NCBI GenBank assembly: GCA_027024025.1
Contig: JALVTT010000067.1
Location: forward strand, 1 to 38,542
Source: Sedimenticola sp.
GTDB taxonomy: Bacteria > Pseudomonadota > Gammaproteobacteria > Chromatiales > Chromatiaceae
Length of the DNA: 38,542 nt
Reading direction: 5' to 3'
Part shown: positions 1 through 9,548 of the stretch, one piece after another
Numbering within the stretch: position 1 is the first letter of the stretch
How the letters are laid out: every line of letters starts with the position of its first letter
Made by a program: the position numbers and the translations under genes
Notes under the pieces: model-generated
The model's input: the letters and a program-made list of their open reading frames with translations, nothing else
What the model was told of the DNA's origin: nothing
The model's database searches: none

Positions 1-23
1 TGATCGTGATGTGGTTCTCGCGC
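1..23. repeat. 23-bp inverted copy of an htpX segment at the window edge
   Basis: Bases 1-23 are the exact reverse complement of 274-296, which lies inside htpX. In both places the bases read in frame as IVMWFSR, here followed on the plus strand by MADR and a stop at 36-38. The match runs to the first base of the window and ends abruptly at base 24. It may be a duplicated htpX fragment, a true inverted repeat, or an assembly artefact at a contig end; the sequence alone cannot decide. Confidence 0.7.
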
Positions 24-60
24 ATGGCGGATCGTTGAGCGGGTTCCGAAGCCGGATGCC

Positions 61-930
61 TCAGGCCGCCTGCCGCAGGGCGGCGATGCGGTCCTCCAGC
101 GGCGGGTGACTGGCGAACAGGGCCGCGACCCTGCCGCCGGTGATGCCGAAGGCCGCCATCTCGTCCGGCAGGGGCTCGACCGCATGGCCCTGCTGCAGGC
201 GCTGCAGGGCGGCGATCATCTTCTGCCGCCCGGCCAGGGCCGCGCCCCCGGCATCGGCGCGGTATTCGCGCCAGCGCGAGAACCACATCACGATCATGGA
301 GGCGAGGATGCCCAGCACCACCTGCGCCACCATCGAGGCCAGGAAGAAGCCGATGCCGTGTCCGCGCTCGTTCTTCAGGATCACCCGGTCCACGATGTGA
401 CCGACGATGCGCGACAGGAACACCACGAAGGTGTTCACCACGCCCTGGATCAGGGTCATGGTGACCATGTCGCCGTTGGCGACGTGGCTGATCTCGTGCC
501 CCAGCACGGCCTCGATCTCGTCCTGGTTCATGTCCTGCAGCAGGCCGGTGGATACCGCGACCAGGGCGCTGTCGCGGTTCCAGCCGGTGGCGAAGGCGTT
601 GGGCGGACCCTGGAAGATGCCGACCTCGGGCATGCCGATGCCGGCCTTTTGCGCCAGCCGGGCGACGGTGTCCACCAGCCATTGTTCGGTGCTGTTGGCG
701 GGCTGTTCGATGACCTGCACGCCCATGCTGCGCTTGGCCATGAACTTGGACATGAACAGCGAGATGATCGAGCCCGAGAAGCCGATGATGGCCGAGTAGA
801 TCAGCAAGGCGTTGAGATTGAGATCCACCCCGTTGGCGGCCAGCAGGTTGTCGATGCCGAGCAGGCGGAACACCACGCTGATGACCACCAGTATGGCGAT
901 GTTGGTACCGAAAAAGAGTAGAAGTCGCAC
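61..930 (-). CDS. htpX: HtpX, membrane zinc metalloprotease
   Basis: HtpX is an inner-membrane M48B endopeptidase that helps degrade damaged membrane proteins. The frame shows two N-terminal hydrophobic segments, the zinc motif HEISH inside [17 protein letters not shown], then two more membrane segments and the downstream EYRAD motif carrying the third zinc ligand. The length (289 residues) matches the family (293 in E. coli), and the C-terminal [11 protein letters not shown] is typical. The frame opens at a GTG at 943-945, but I prefer the GTG at 928-930. It gives the family-like N-terminus (M)RLLLFFGTN, and a GGAG lies nine bases upstream. The next gene on this strand, greB, ends 84 bases upstream of this start. 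Identification is secure; the start is less so. Confidence 0.93.
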   Translation of the reverse strand: MRLLLFFGTNIAILVVISVVFRLLGIDNLLAANGVDLNLNALLIYSAIIGFSGSIISLFMSKFMAKRSMGVQVIEQPANSTEQWLVDTVARLAQKAGIGMPEVGIFQGPPNAFATGWNRDSALVAVSTGLLQDMNQDEIEAVLGHEISHVANGDMVTMTLIQGVVNTFVVFLSRIVGHIVDRVILKNERGHGIGFFLASMVAQVVLGILASMIVMWFSRWREYRADAGGAALAGRQKMIAALQRLQQGHAVEPLPDEMAAFGITGGRVAALFASHPPLEDRIAALRQAA

Positions 931-1014
931 GTTCCCGTTCTCCACTTGTGTGTCAGCCTTTCCGCGCCCCTCCCGGGCGCCGGGTCCCGGGCAAATGTGC
1001 GTCTGCGGAGAGAA

Positions 1015-1521
1015 TTATTCAAGTCCCGCGTCGTAGCGGATGTCCACGATCTCGAAGGTCGCCTCGCCCTCGGGCAGGCGCACCCGCACCCGGTCGTCCA
1101 GGGCGCGCTTCAGCAGGGCGCGCGCCAGAGGGGCGTCGATGCTGATCCAGTCCCTGGCCGGGTCGAACTCGTCGGCGCCCACGATCCGGTAGCAGCGGGT
1201 CTCGCCCCGCGCATCGGCGAGGGTGACCCAGGCGCCGAAGAAGACCCGGTCCTGCTGTTCCGGTATCCGGTCCACGACCTTCAGGACCGGCAGGCGTTTC
1301 TGCAGATATCGGATGCGCCGGTCCAGCTCGCGCAGCTGCTTCTTGCGGTAGATGTATTCGGCGTTTTCGGAGCGGTCGCCCTCGGCCGCGGCGGCCGAGA
1401 GGTGTGCGACCACCTCGCGCCGGCGCGCCCACAGTGATTGCTGCTCGGCCTTCAGGCGCTCGAAGCCCTCGCGCGTGACATAGGGGGAGCGGGGCGGGGC
1501 CGGGGGGCGGTAGCGTCCCAC
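1015..1521 (-). CDS. greB: Transcription elongation factor GreB
   Basis: GreB binds the secondary channel of RNA polymerase and stimulates cleavage of backtracked RNA. The 168-residue protein has the N-terminal coiled-coil hairpin (about residues 14-85), with the acidic tip motif [10 protein letters not shown]49 and E52 there are the residues that coordinate the catalytic magnesium in the family. The C-terminal FKBP-like domain carries VFFGAWV and the GreB-type [13 protein letters not shown]. The start is GTG at 1519-1521, with a proline-rich 14-residue lead before the usual [10 protein letters not shown]. The upstream CoA-binding gene on the same strand ends four bases before this start, so the two are probably cotranscribed. 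GreB is preferred over GreA because of the RYL-K and FFGAWV signatures. Confidence 0.95.
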   Translation of the reverse strand: MGRYRPPAPPRSPYVTREGFERLKAEQQSLWARRREVVAHLSAAAAEGDRSENAEYIYRKKQLRELDRRIRYLQKRLPVLKVVDRIPEQQDRVFFGAWVTLADARGETRCYRIVGADEFDPARDWISIDAPLARALLKRALDDRVRVRLPEGEATFEIVDIRYDAGLE

Positions 1522-1525
1522 GGTC

Positions 1526-1900
1526 TCAGAACTGATGCGTGCGCAGCAGGACCAGGGTGCAGGCCTCGAACCATTCGATACCGGCCTGGTCCAGGGCCTG
1601 CTGGAATTCGGGGCATTCCGTGCCCGGGTTGAAGATCACCCGGCCCGGCCTCAGCGCCAGCAGGGCCGGGATCTGGGCCATGAGGCGCTCCGGCCCGACG
1701 TACAGGGTCAGGGTGTCCACCGGTTGGGGGACGTCTTCGAGGCGGTTGGCCACGCGCAGGCCCTCGATCTCCTCGAAGCGCGGATGCACCGGGGTGACGC
1801 GGTAGCCGTGTTCCAGCAACAGGCGAACCGCCTGGTTGGCGTAGCGTGCGGGCTTGGGGCTAGCGCCCAGGACCACGACGTGGTGATGCTCAGTGTCCAT
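1526..1900 (-). CDS. CoA-binding (Rossmann) domain protein, YccU-like
   Basis: This 124-residue protein is a stand-alone CoA_binding_2 domain. The N-terminal nucleotide-binding strand-loop is [19 protein letters not shown], then VTPVHP, LTLYVGP and [10 protein letters not shown]. The family binds CoA in vitro, but its role in the cell is not settled. ATG is at 1898-1900. The gene ends four bases before greB, so it leads a two-gene transcript. No promoter stands out in the AT-richer DNA upstream. Confidence 0.88.
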   Translation of the reverse strand: MDTEHHHVVVLGASPKPARYANQAVRLLLEHGYRVTPVHPRFEEIEGLRVANRLEDVPQPVDTLTLYVGPERLMAQIPALLALRPGRVIFNPGTECPEFQQALDQAGIEWFEACTLVLLRTHQF

Positions 1901-2169
1901 TGCGAGTTTGAATAATGGTCTGTGGTGTTGATTCTATTAGGATATTTTATGCGTTCTGAGTGCGCCGTATGGTATGAGGTGAGTCGCTTTACGAACGTGC
2001 CGCGCTCGTGGATTCCTGAGACTCCAGAGTATATAGACTTTGAAGTATGTCGATACGTTCTCTTGTTTCCGGAGAAGCCTCATCTCGAAGCGGGAGACCC
2101 GTATATGATCAGGCGGACAGGTTATACTTCCCCAATTGTAGTAATACACCGCAAAACCAGGATTCAGCG
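1901..2169. other. Low-GC intergenic region upstream of murJ, no convincing gene
   Basis: This 269-base gap is clearly lower in GC than its neighbours (roughly 45-48%). Open frames exist on both strands (1922-2374 plus, 1937-2188 minus), but their translations show no family features and run into or oppose real genes. In many gammaproteobacteria rpsT, encoding ribosomal protein S20, sits divergently at this spot beside murJ. I see no S20-like sequence here. Confidence 0.6.
2123..2128 (+). promoter_or_regulatory. Possible -10 element for murJ operon
   Basis: TATACT matches the sigma-70 -10 consensus at five of six positions. No good -35 lies 17 bases upstream. A start site near 2135 would leave a leader of about 35 bases before the CTG codon proposed for murJ, and would lie downstream of the ATG at 2047. 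If real, this element argues against the long N-terminal extension. Confidence 0.3.
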
Positions 2170-3717
2170 CTGTCTCTCTTTCGCTCACTATCGACGGTCG
2201 GGGTGTTCACCCTGTCTTCGCGCCTGCTCGGTTTCGTGCGCGATCTGGTGCTGGCCCACGTGTTCGGGGCCAATGCGCTCACCGACGCCTTTTTCGTGGC
2301 CTTCAAGATCCCCAATTTCCTGCGCCGCCTGTTCGCCGAGGGGGCCTTCGCCACCGCCTTCGTGCCGGTGCTGACCGAGTACAAGGAGCAGCGCGACCAC
2401 GCCGAGCTGCGTGGCTTCATCGACCATGTGGCGGGCAGCCTGGGCCTGGTGTTGTTGCTGGTCGCCGGCCTGGGCATGCTGGCCTCGCCCCTGGTGGTTG
2501 GCCTGTTCGCCTTCGGCTGGGTCATGGACGGGCAGGACGAGAAACTGGCCCTGGCCGCGCACATGCTGCGCCTGACCTTTCCCTATCTGTTCTTCATCTC
2601 GCTGACCGCCTTCGCGGGCGGCATCATGAACGCCTGGAACCGCTTTGCGGTGCCGGCCTTCACGCCGGTGCTGCTGAATCTGTCGCTGATCGCCTGCGCC
2701 CTGTGGCTGAGCCCGCTGATGCAGCAGCCGGTGGTGGCCCTGGCCTGGGGGGTGCTGATCGCCGGGGTCACCCAGTTCGTGTTTCAGTTGCCCTTCCTGG
2801 CGCGCCTGGAGCTGCTGCCCCGGCCGCGCCTGGGCTTTTCCGACCCCGGGGTGCGGCGCATCCTCGGGCTGATGGTGCCGGCCCTGTTCGCGGTCTCGGT
2901 GACCCAGATCAACCTGCTGCTGGATACGGTGCTGGCCTCGACCCTGGTCACCGGCAGCATCTCCTGGCTGTACTATTCGGATCGCCTGATGGAGTTCCCG
3001 CTGGGTGTGCTGGGGGTGGGGCTGGGCACGGTGCTGCTGCCGCGGCTGTCGCGCGAGCGCGCGGCCGAGTCGCCGGAGGACTTCCAGGCCAGCCTGGACT
3101 GGGGCCTGCGCATGGCCCTGTTGTTCGGTCTGCCCGCCGCGGTGGGGCTGGCGGTGCTGGCGCGGCCGATGATCAGCACCCTGTTCCTGTCGGACGTGTT
3201 CAGCGCCGACGATGTGCTGATGTCGCAGCGCAGCCTGGTGGCCTATGCCGTGGGGCTGCTGGCCTTCATCGGCATCAAGGTGCTGGCGCCGGGCTATTAC
3301 GCGCGCCAGGACACGCGCACGCCGGTGCGGATCGCGGTGATCGCCATGCTGGCCAATATGGTGTTCAACATCATCCTGATCTTTCCGCTGCGGCACGCGG
3401 GGCTGGCGCTGGCCACCAGCCTGTCGGCCTATCTCAACGCCTATCTGCTGTGGCGCGGCCTGCGCCGCGGCGGCGTGTACCGGCCGCACCCGGGCTGGGC
3501 GCGCCTGCTGCTGCAGGTCGGCCTGGCCTGCGCGGTGATGGCGCTGGTGCTGTGGCAGGGGGCCCTTGAGCGGGTGTCCTGGTTCGATCTCGACGGTCTG
3601 CACCGCGCCCTCTATCTGTCGGGCTGGATCCTGGCCGGTGCCGGGGCCTATTTTGCCGTGCTGTGGCTGAGCGGGGTCCGCCTGGCCGCTCTGCTTCGTT
3701 CTGCGAGGAGGGAATGA
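2170..3717 (+). CDS. murJ: Lipid II flippase MurJ (MviN), probable CTG start
   Basis: MurJ is the inner-membrane MOP-superfamily flippase that moves lipid II to the periplasm for peptidoglycan synthesis. The family signature begins at once: SLFRSLSTVGVFTLSSRLLG, then FVRD, TDAFFVAFKIPNFLRRLFAEGAF and AFVPVLTEY, followed by about 14 hydrophobic segments. The frame is open from an ATG at 2047, but that would add 41 residues unlike any MurJ. No ATG, GTG or TTG lies in frame between it and the conserved N-terminus. CTG at 2170-2172 gives (M)SLFRSLSTV, is preceded by AGGA with a seven-base spacer, and yields 515 residues, close to the usual 511. The stop overlaps the lspA start (TGATG), so the genes are translationally coupled. 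Confidence 0.93.
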   Translation: MSLFRSLSTVGVFTLSSRLLGFVRDLVLAHVFGANALTDAFFVAFKIPNFLRRLFAEGAFATAFVPVLTEYKEQRDHAELRGFIDHVAGSLGLVLLLVAGLGMLASPLVVGLFAFGWVMDGQDEKLALAAHMLRLTFPYLFFISLTAFAGGIMNAWNRFAVPAFTPVLLNLSLIACALWLSPLMQQPVVALAWGVLIAGVTQFVFQLPFLARLELLPRPRLGFSDPGVRRILGLMVPALFAVSVTQINLLLDTVLASTLVTGSISWLYYSDRLMEFPLGVLGVGLGTVLLPRLSRERAAESPEDFQASLDWGLRMALLFGLPAAVGLAVLARPMISTLFLSDVFSADDVLMSQRSLVAYAVGLLAFIGIKVLAPGYYARQDTRTPVRIAVIAMLANMVFNIILIFPLRHAGLALATSLSAYLNAYLLWRGLRRGGVYRPHPGWARLLLQVGLACAVMALVLWQGALERVSWFDLDGLHRALYLSGWILAGAGAYFAVLWLSGVRLAALLRSARRE

Positions 3718-4187
3718 TGCCGCGTTTGATCCTTTTCAGTCTGCTGGTGGTCCTGCTGGATCAGGCGAGCAAGTCCTGGATCGTGGGGCATCTGCGCGAG
3801 CACCAGGTGATCGAGGTCTGGCCGGTGTTCAACCTGACCCTGGCCTACAACGAGGGCGCGGCCTTCAGCTTTCTGGCCGGCGCCGGGGGCTGGCAGCAAT
3901 GGCTGTTCATCGGCCTGGGCGGGGTGATCTCGCTGGGCATCCTGGTCTGGCTGTGGCGTCTCGGCCCGGGACAGCGCCTGGAGGGCTGGGCCCTGTCGCT
4001 GATCCTGGGCGGGGCCCTGGGCAATCTGATCGACCGGGTGAGCGCGGGCCGGGTGGTGGATTTTCTGCAGTGGCACTGGAACGGGCACTATTTCCCCTCG
4101 TTCAACCTGGCAGACAGCGCCATCACCTTGGGCGTGATCCTGCTGCTGCTCGACGGCCTGCGCGGTCGTCCGAATACCACGGATTGA
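3717..4187 (+). CDS. lspA: Lipoprotein signal peptidase LspA
   Basis: LspA is the inner-membrane aspartyl protease (signal peptidase II) that removes signal peptides from diacylated prolipoproteins. The protein has 156 residues and four hydrophobic segments. The catalytic aspartates are D115 in GRVVDF and D133 in FNLADSAI; NEGAAFSF and GGALGNLIDR are also family hallmarks. ATG at 3717 shares one base with the murJ stop and has AGGAGG at good spacing. The ATG at 3714 is too close to that ribosome binding site. The gene lies between murJ and ribF here, whereas in E. coli and many relatives lspA follows ileS. Confidence 0.95.
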   Translation: MPRLILFSLLVVLLDQASKSWIVGHLREHQVIEVWPVFNLTLAYNEGAAFSFLAGAGGWQQWLFIGLGGVISLGILVWLWRLGPGQRLEGWALSLILGGALGNLIDRVSAGRVVDFLQWHWNGHYFPSFNLADSAITLGVILLLLDGLRGRPNTTD

Positions 4188-4217
4188 GCGATGCCGCCAC
4201 GGCGCGCCTGCTTTTAT

Positions 4218-4226
4218 TGGTAAACT
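4218..4226 (+). promoter_or_regulatory. Possible extended -10 promoter before ribF
   Basis: TGGTAAACT fits an extended -10 (TGn followed by TAAACT, four of six). It sits in a short AT-rich patch between lspA and ribF, where nothing is coded for 96 bases. It could give ribF-ileS a promoter independent of murJ. This is weak evidence based on a motif alone. Confidence 0.25.
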
Positions 4227-4283
4227 TTCACGTTTCAGGCCAGGGCCGGATGGCGCCGGCCGATGGATTCATGTGGGGACGGC

Positions 4284-5222
4284 GTGTTACTCATCCGCGG
4301 ACAGCACAATCTGCGCCCGGATCACCGGGGCTGCGTGGCCACCATCGGCAATTTCGATGGTGTGCACCTGGGGCACCAGGCGGTGTTTGCCGCGCTGCGC
4401 GCGCGTGCCCGCGAGCTGGGTCTGCCCTCGTTGGTGATCACCTTCGAGCCGCAGCCGCTGGAATACTTCCAGCCGGAGGCCGCTCCGCCGCGCCTGACCC
4501 GGGCGCGCGAGAAGCTGCATCTGATCCGCGAGGCGGGTATCGAGCGGGTGCTGTTGCTGCGTTTCGACCAGGACCTGGCGATGCAGCCGGCGCCCGAGTT
4601 CGTGCGCCAGCTGCTGGTCGACGCCCTGGGCATCCGGCATCTGTATGTGGGTGACGATTTCCGTTTCGGTTTCCGGCGCCAGGGGGATTTCGCGCTGCTG
4701 TGCCAGGCTGGCCGCGAGCATGGCTTTTCGGTCGAGAGCCTGGCCACGGTCAGCGATGCCTGCGGGCGCATCAGCAGCACGCGCATCCGCGAGGCCCTGG
4801 CCGCCGGCGACCTGGCCACCGCGCGCTGCTGCCTGGGCCGCGACTACTCGGTCAGCGGCCGCGTGGGTCATGGCCACAAGCGCGGCCGCAGCATCGGCTT
4901 TCCGACCATGAACGTCGGTCTGCTGCGGCGCAAGAGCCCGGTGCGCGGGGTCTTCGCGGTGCGCGTCGACGGCCTGGACGCGCGTCCGCTGGACGGTGTG
5001 GCCAATGTGGGCAACCGCCCGACCCTGGAGGGCGACGACCGTTTTCTGCTCGAGGTACACCTGTTCGATTTCGACCGCGAGGTGTACGGCGAGCAGGTCA
5101 CGGTGCGCTTCATCGAGCGTATCCGTGACGAGAAAAGATTCGATTCATTCGATGAACTGCGACAGCAGATCCTGCGCGATGCCGAGCTTGCGCGTGAACG
5201 TCTGTCCAGCGCATCGCCCTAG
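4284..5222 (+). CDS. ribF: Bifunctional riboflavin kinase / FAD synthetase RibF
   Basis: RibF phosphorylates riboflavin to FMN and adenylylates FMN to FAD. The N-terminal nucleotidyltransferase half has [27 protein letters not shown] and [10 protein letters not shown]. The C-terminal kinase half has [16 protein letters not shown]-type [17 protein letters not shown] and [18 protein letters not shown] at 4284 gives (M)LLIRGQHNL, which matches the start of E. coli RibF and gives 312 residues (E. coli 313), with GGGGA a few bases upstream. An in-frame ATG at 4263 would add seven residues. The gene ends 16 bases before ileS. Confidence 0.94.
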   Translation: MLLIRGQHNLRPDHRGCVATIGNFDGVHLGHQAVFAALRARARELGLPSLVITFEPQPLEYFQPEAAPPRLTRAREKLHLIREAGIERVLLLRFDQDLAMQPAPEFVRQLLVDALGIRHLYVGDDFRFGFRRQGDFALLCQAGREHGFSVESLATVSDACGRISSTRIREALAAGDLATARCCLGRDYSVSGRVGHGHKRGRSIGFPTMNVGLLRRKSPVRGVFAVRVDGLDARPLDGVANVGNRPTLEGDDRFLLEVHLFDFDREVYGEQVTVRFIERIRDEKRFDSFDELRQQILRDAELARERLSSASP

Positions 5223-5238
5223 GAAATCAGGACTGACC

Positions 5239-8043
5239 GTGAGCAACTACAAAGAAACCCTGAACCTGCCGAAAACCGCCTTCCCCATGAAGGCCAATCT
5301 CGCCCAACGCGAGCCCGAGATGCTCAGGCGCTGGGAGGAGAACGGGCTCTACCGGAAGATCCGCGAGCGCTTTGCCGGACGCGACAAGTTCGTGCTGCAC
5401 GATGGTCCGCCCTATGCCAACGGCGACATCCACATCGGGCACGCGGTCAACAAGCTGCTCAAGGACATGATCATCAAGGGCCGCACCCTGGAGGGCTACG
5501 ACGCCCCTTATGTGCCCGGCTGGGACTGCCACGGCCTGCCCATCGAGCTGCAGGTGGAAAAGAAGGTCGGCAAGCCCGGGCACAAGGTCAGCGCGGCCGA
5601 GTTCCGCCAGGCCTGCCGGGACTACGCCTTCAAGCAGGTCGAGCGCCAGCGCAGCGACTTCCGCAGGCTCGGGGTGCTGGGCGACTGGGACAATCCCTAT
5701 CTGACCATGAACTACGCCCAGGAGGCGGACATCGTGCGCGCCCTGGGGCGCATCGCGGCCAACGGACACATCGTCAAGGGCGCCAAGCCGGTGCACTGGT
5801 GCACCGATTGCGGCTCGGCCCTGGCCGAGGCCGAGGTGGAGTACAAGGACAAGGCGTCCTGGGCCATCGATGTGCGTTTCGCGGCCGTCGATCCCGGATC
5901 GCTGGCGGAGGCCTTTTCCGGCGGGCCGGGCGAGGGCCCGCTCTCGGTCGTGATCTGGACCACCACCCCCTGGACCCTGCCGGCCAACCGCGCGGTGGCC
6001 CTGAACGCCGAGCTGGACTATGTCCTGGTGCAGGCCGGCAAGGAGCGCCTGGTGCTGGCCGATGGCATGCGGGAGGCGGCCATGCAGCGCTGGGGGATGA
6101 GCGACTGGGAGATCCTGGGCAGCGCCAAGGGCGCCGCGCTGGAGGGGCAGATGCTGCAGCATCCCTTCTATGACCGTCAGGTGCCCATCATCCTGGGCGA
6201 GCACGTCACCCTGGACGCGGGCACCGGGGCGGTGCACACCGCCCCGGGCCACGGCCAGGAGGACTTCGTGGTTGGACAGCGCTACGGCATCCCGGTGGAC
6301 AACCCGGTGGCCGGCAACGGGGTCTTCGTCGAGGGCACGGAGCTGTTCGCCGGTGAGCATGTGTTCAAGGCCAACGACCACGTGATCGAGGTGCTGCGCG
6401 AGCGCGGGGCCCTGGTACATGCCGAGAAACTGACCCACAGCTATCCCTGCTGCTGGCGCCACAAGACGCCGATCATCTTCCGCGCCACCCCGCAGTGGTT
6501 CATCGGCATGGAGCAGAACGGCCTGCGCGAGGCCGCGATGCGCGAGATCGAACAGGTGGACTGGATCCCCGACTGGGGACAGGCGCGCATCCAGGGCATG
6601 GTGGAGAACCGGCCCGACTGGTGCATCTCGCGTCAGCGGACCTGGGGCGTGCCCATCACCTTCTTCGTGCATCGCGAGACCGGCGAGCTGCACCCGGATA
6701 CCGAACGCCTGGTGGAGGCGGTCGCGCAGCGCATCGAGCAGTCGGGCATCCAGGCCTGGTTCGATCTCGATCCGGCCGAGTTGCTGGGCGCGGAGGCGGA
6801 CCAGTACGAGAAGGCCGGCGACACCCTGGACGTGTGGTTCGATTCCGGGGTCACCCATGCCTGCGTGCTGGACCGGCGCGAGGAACTGGCGCGCCCGGCC
6901 GATCTGTATCTGGAAGGTTCCGACCAGCACCGTGGCTGGTTCCAGTCCTCGCTGCTGACCTCGGTGGCGATGCAGGGTCAGGCCCCCTACCGGGCCTGCC
7001 TGACCCACGGCTTCACCGTGGACGCCCAGGGCCGCAAGATGTCCAAGTCCCTGGGCAATGTGGTCAGTCCGCAGCAGGTGCTCAAGACCCTGGGCGCGGA
7101 CATCATCCGCCTGTGGGTGGCGGCCACCGACTACCGCTCGGAGATGACCGTCTCCGACGAGATCCTCAAGCGCACCGCCGACGCCTACCGGCGCATGCGC
7201 AACACCCTGCGCTTCCTGCTGGCCAATCTCAACGGCTTCGACCCGGCGCTCAACCAGGTGCCGCACAGCGACATGCTGGCCCTGGACCAGTGGATCGTGG
7301 ACCGCGCCCTGCAGCTGCAGGAAGAGATCCGCCAGGCCTATGCCGATTACAACTTCCACATCGTCTACCAGAAGGTGCTCAACTTCTGCGTGGCCGATCT
7401 GGGCGGCTTCTATCTGGATGTCATCAAGGACCGTCAGTACACCATGCCGGCCGACAGCCTGGGGCGGCGTTCCTGCCAGACCGCCATGCAGCACGTGGCC
7501 GAGGCCATGGTGCGCTGGCTGGCGCCGGTGATGAGCTTCACCGCGGACGAGGTCTGGGGCCATATGCCCGGCGAGCGCAGCGAGTCGGTGTTCCTGGAGA
7601 CCTGGTACACGGATCTGCAGCCGATGCCGGACGCGGAGCGGGCGCGCGGCTTCTGGACGCGCGTGATGCAGGTGCGCTCGGCCGTGGCGCGGCAGCTGGA
7701 GGGCATGCGCAAGGCGGGCGAGATCGGCGCCTCGCTGGATGCGGAGGTGACCCTGTATTGCGCGCCTGATCTGGCCGCCGAACTGGCGCGTCTGGACGGC
7801 GAGCTGCGCTTCGTCCTGATCACCTCCGAGGCCCGGGTGCGGCCGCTGGAGGCGCGCCCCGACAGCGCCCAGGCCTGCGACATCGAGGGGCTGTACATCG
7901 AGGCCGCCGCCAGCGCCCATCCCAAGTGCGTGCGCTGCTGGCACCACCGCGCCGACGTGGGCGCGGATCCCGATCACCCGGAACTGTGCGGCCGCTGCGT
8001 GGAGAACGTCGTGGGCGGGGGCGAGCCGCGGCGATTTGCTTGA
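5239..8043 (+). CDS. ileS: Isoleucyl-tRNA synthetase
   Basis: IleS charges tRNA-Ile and edits misactivated valine. The 934-residue length matches E. coli (938). The class I signatures are [13 protein letters not shown] near residue 58 and KMSKSLGN near residue 600. [12 protein letters not shown] and the [16 protein letters not shown] segment belong to the CP1 editing domain. The C-terminus keeps the zinc-binding cysteines of the bacterial type, CVRCWHHR and [11 protein letters not shown] at 5239 has AGGA six bases upstream and gives the typical [18 protein letters not shown]. The frame remains open upstream into ribF, but that part is not coding. Confidence 0.97.
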   Translation: MSNYKETLNLPKTAFPMKANLAQREPEMLRRWEENGLYRKIRERFAGRDKFVLHDGPPYANGDIHIGHAVNKLLKDMIIKGRTLEGYDAPYVPGWDCHGLPIELQVEKKVGKPGHKVSAAEFRQACRDYAFKQVERQRSDFRRLGVLGDWDNPYLTMNYAQEADIVRALGRIAANGHIVKGAKPVHWCTDCGSALAEAEVEYKDKASWAIDVRFAAVDPGSLAEAFSGGPGEGPLSVVIWTTTPWTLPANRAVALNAELDYVLVQAGKERLVLADGMREAAMQRWGMSDWEILGSAKGAALEGQMLQHPFYDRQVPIILGEHVTLDAGTGAVHTAPGHGQEDFVVGQRYGIPVDNPVAGNGVFVEGTELFAGEHVFKANDHVIEVLRERGALVHAEKLTHSYPCCWRHKTPIIFRATPQWFIGMEQNGLREAAMREIEQVDWIPDWGQARIQGMVENRPDWCISRQRTWGVPITFFVHRETGELHPDTERLVEAVAQRIEQSGIQAWFDLDPAELLGAEADQYEKAGDTLDVWFDSGVTHACVLDRREELARPADLYLEGSDQHRGWFQSSLLTSVAMQGQAPYRACLTHGFTVDAQGRKMSKSLGNVVSPQQVLKTLGADIIRLWVAATDYRSEMTVSDEILKRTADAYRRMRNTLRFLLANLNGFDPALNQVPHSDMLALDQWIVDRALQLQEEIRQAYADYNFHIVYQKVLNFCVADLGGFYLDVIKDRQYTMPADSLGRRSCQTAMQHVAEAMVRWLAPVMSFTADEVWGHMPGERSESVFLETWYTDLQPMPDAERARGFWTRVMQVRSAVARQLEGMRKAGEIGASLDAEVTLYCAPDLAAELARLDGELRFVLITSEARVRPLEARPDSAQACDIEGLYIEAAASAHPKCVRCWHHRADVGADPDHPELCGRCVENVVGGGEPRRFA

Positions 8044-8118
8044 GTTGTGCTCGCTGATGCTTTTCGGTTCCACGTATGAGTGGCGAGAGGTTTTGCAATT
8101 ACTTAAGGGTATGAACTA

Positions 8119-8724
8119 ATGAAAAAATCTAGCAATGTGGTCTGGCACAAGCCTACCATCAGTCGTGAGGACCGGGAGCAGCGCAACGGTCACAAATCCC
8201 TGGTGCTGTGGTTCACCGGCCTTTCGGCCTCCGGCAAGTCGACCCTGGCGCACGCGGTGGAGGACCGCCTGCACCACATGGGCTGTCACACCTTCGTGAT
8301 GGACGGCGACAATGTGCGTCACGGCCTGTGCTCCGACCTGGGCTTTAGCCTGGAGGACCGGGAGGAGAACCTGCGCCGCGTCGGCGAGGTGGCCAAGCTC
8401 ATGATCGAGACCGGGGTTATGGTGCTGACCGCCTTCATCTCGCCCCTGCGGCGTGACCGCGAGCGGGTGCGCAGCCTGTTCCCGCATGGCGATTTCCTCG
8501 AGATCTATTGCGACGCCGATCTCTCGGTGTGCGAATCGCGCGACCCCAAGGGGCTGTACAAGCGCGCCCGCGCCGGCGAGATCCCGGACTTCACCGGCAT
8601 CTCCTCGCCCTACGAGGCGCCGATCAACCCCGAGCTACGCTGCCCCACCGGGACCGAGAGCGTGGAGGCCAATGTGGATCGGGTGGTCGCGATGCTGCGC
8701 GCGCGTGGTGTGATCGCCGAGTGA
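8119..8724 (+). CDS. cysC: Adenylylsulfate (APS) kinase CysC
   Basis: CysC phosphorylates adenosine 5'-phosphosulfate to PAPS in sulfate activation. The protein has 201 residues. The P-loop GLSASGKST is at residues 34-42, followed by [21 protein letters not shown], the FISP motif, and the lid region with [23 protein letters not shown] at 8119 has AAGGG about ten bases upstream. No cysD or cysN is adjacent. It stands alone after ileS with 75 bases between, and converges on the btuF-like gene 13 bases downstream. Confidence 0.95.
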   Translation: MKKSSNVVWHKPTISREDREQRNGHKSLVLWFTGLSASGKSTLAHAVEDRLHHMGCHTFVMDGDNVRHGLCSDLGFSLEDREENLRRVGEVAKLMIETGVMVLTAFISPLRRDRERVRSLFPHGDFLEIYCDADLSVCESRDPKGLYKRARAGEIPDFTGISSPYEAPINPELRCPTGTESVEANVDRVVAMLRARGVIAE

Positions 8725-8737
8725 GCGGCGGGCGGAT

Positions 8738-9502
8738 TCAGTAGCGGCCCGTCTCCCCGGCCGGGGCCGGGTGCAGGGACCGCCGCTGGCGGCAAAGCTG
8801 TTGCACCGCCCCCGCCACGGCCGGGCCCGGGCGTCCCAGGGCCCGGGCGCCCAGCGGCACCCCGTCGCGCAGTTGCAGCCGCGGCAGGGCGCCGCGCGCC
8901 ATCAGGGCCTCGCGCTCCACGCTGAAGACACCACGATCGACCTGCGCAAAGGTGTTGCGCAGGCCGGCGCGCGTCAGCGCGTCATTGAGCCAGTGACGCC
9001 CGCCCAGGCTCATGGCGGGGTGGTCCCAGATATCCACATAGACCTCGCGCGCGGGTGCGCGGGCACAGCCCCGCGCCAGGGTCGCGAGAAACCGCCGTGC
9101 CGCCTGCTCGGCCCGGGCCCGGGTGCCCATCAGCCGGCCCAGGGCGCGGATGTCCTCGGCGATCCGGGCCAGGTCGCGGGGCTCGCTGGCATAGACCGGG
9201 ATGCCCTGGCGGCGCAGCCAGGCCAGATCGGCCGGGCGGTTGCCCGAGGTCCAGGCCACCACCAGATCGGGGCGCAGGGCAAGGAGACGCTCGCGGTCCA
9301 GGCCGCCGATGGCCGACAGGCGCAGCACCCCGGACGGCAGCGGCGCGTCGGCGGGCACCGCGGCCACCAGACGCTCTTGCCCGCCCGCGGCCAGCACCAG
9401 CTCGGTGGTATGTGGCGCCAGGCTGACCACGCGCCGCGCGGGGCCGGCGTGGACGAGGGCGGTCAGCAGGCAGAGCAGGCTCAGCAGGGCGGGCAGGCGC
9501 AT
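8738..9502 (-). CDS. BtuF-like periplasmic cobalamin-binding protein, C-lobe shortened
   Basis: The protein resembles the periplasmic component of the vitamin B12 ABC transporter. It has a signal peptide (MRLPALLSLLCLLTALVHA), then RRVVSLAPHTTELVLAAGG, a cluster IGGLDRERLLALRPDLVVAW, a long helix rich in R and A, and EVYVDIWDHPAMSLGG. The N-lobe is full length. After FSVEREALMA the sequence jumps to RGALPRLQLRDGVPL and then RPGPAVAGAVQQLC, which resembles the usual C-terminal RPGPRL-type helix. The strand normally carrying a PDxIL-like motif seems absent, as if 20 or so residues were lost. No BtuC or BtuD is nearby. Function is inferred from family resemblance only, and the protein may be impaired. 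Confidence 0.75.
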   Translation of the reverse strand: MRLPALLSLLCLLTALVHAGPARRVVSLAPHTTELVLAAGGQERLVAAVPADAPLPSGVLRLSAIGGLDRERLLALRPDLVVAWTSGNRPADLAWLRRQGIPVYASEPRDLARIAEDIRALGRLMGTRARAEQAARRFLATLARGCARAPAREVYVDIWDHPAMSLGGRHWLNDALTRAGLRNTFAQVDRGVFSVEREALMARGALPRLQLRDGVPLGARALGRPGPAVAGAVQQLCRQRRSLHPAPAGETGRY

Positions 9503-9548
9503 GGTCTAGTGGGGTGATGTGGCCGGGGTATCGGCATGGTAGGCCGGC

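Noticed and set aside
1937-2188. 83-codon minus-strand ORF before murJ
   Set aside because: No recognisable family, no ribosome binding site and low coding character; I checked for S20 (rpsT) features and saw none.
4996-5238. 81-codon N-terminal extension of IleS
   Set aside because: It overlaps ribF in another frame and has no IleS homology; GTG at 5239 has a ribosome binding site and the family-like start.
8756-8767. CCCCGGCCGGGG palindrome after cysC
   Set aside because: Self-complementary GC string common in such DNA; no loop or T tract, so no terminator call.
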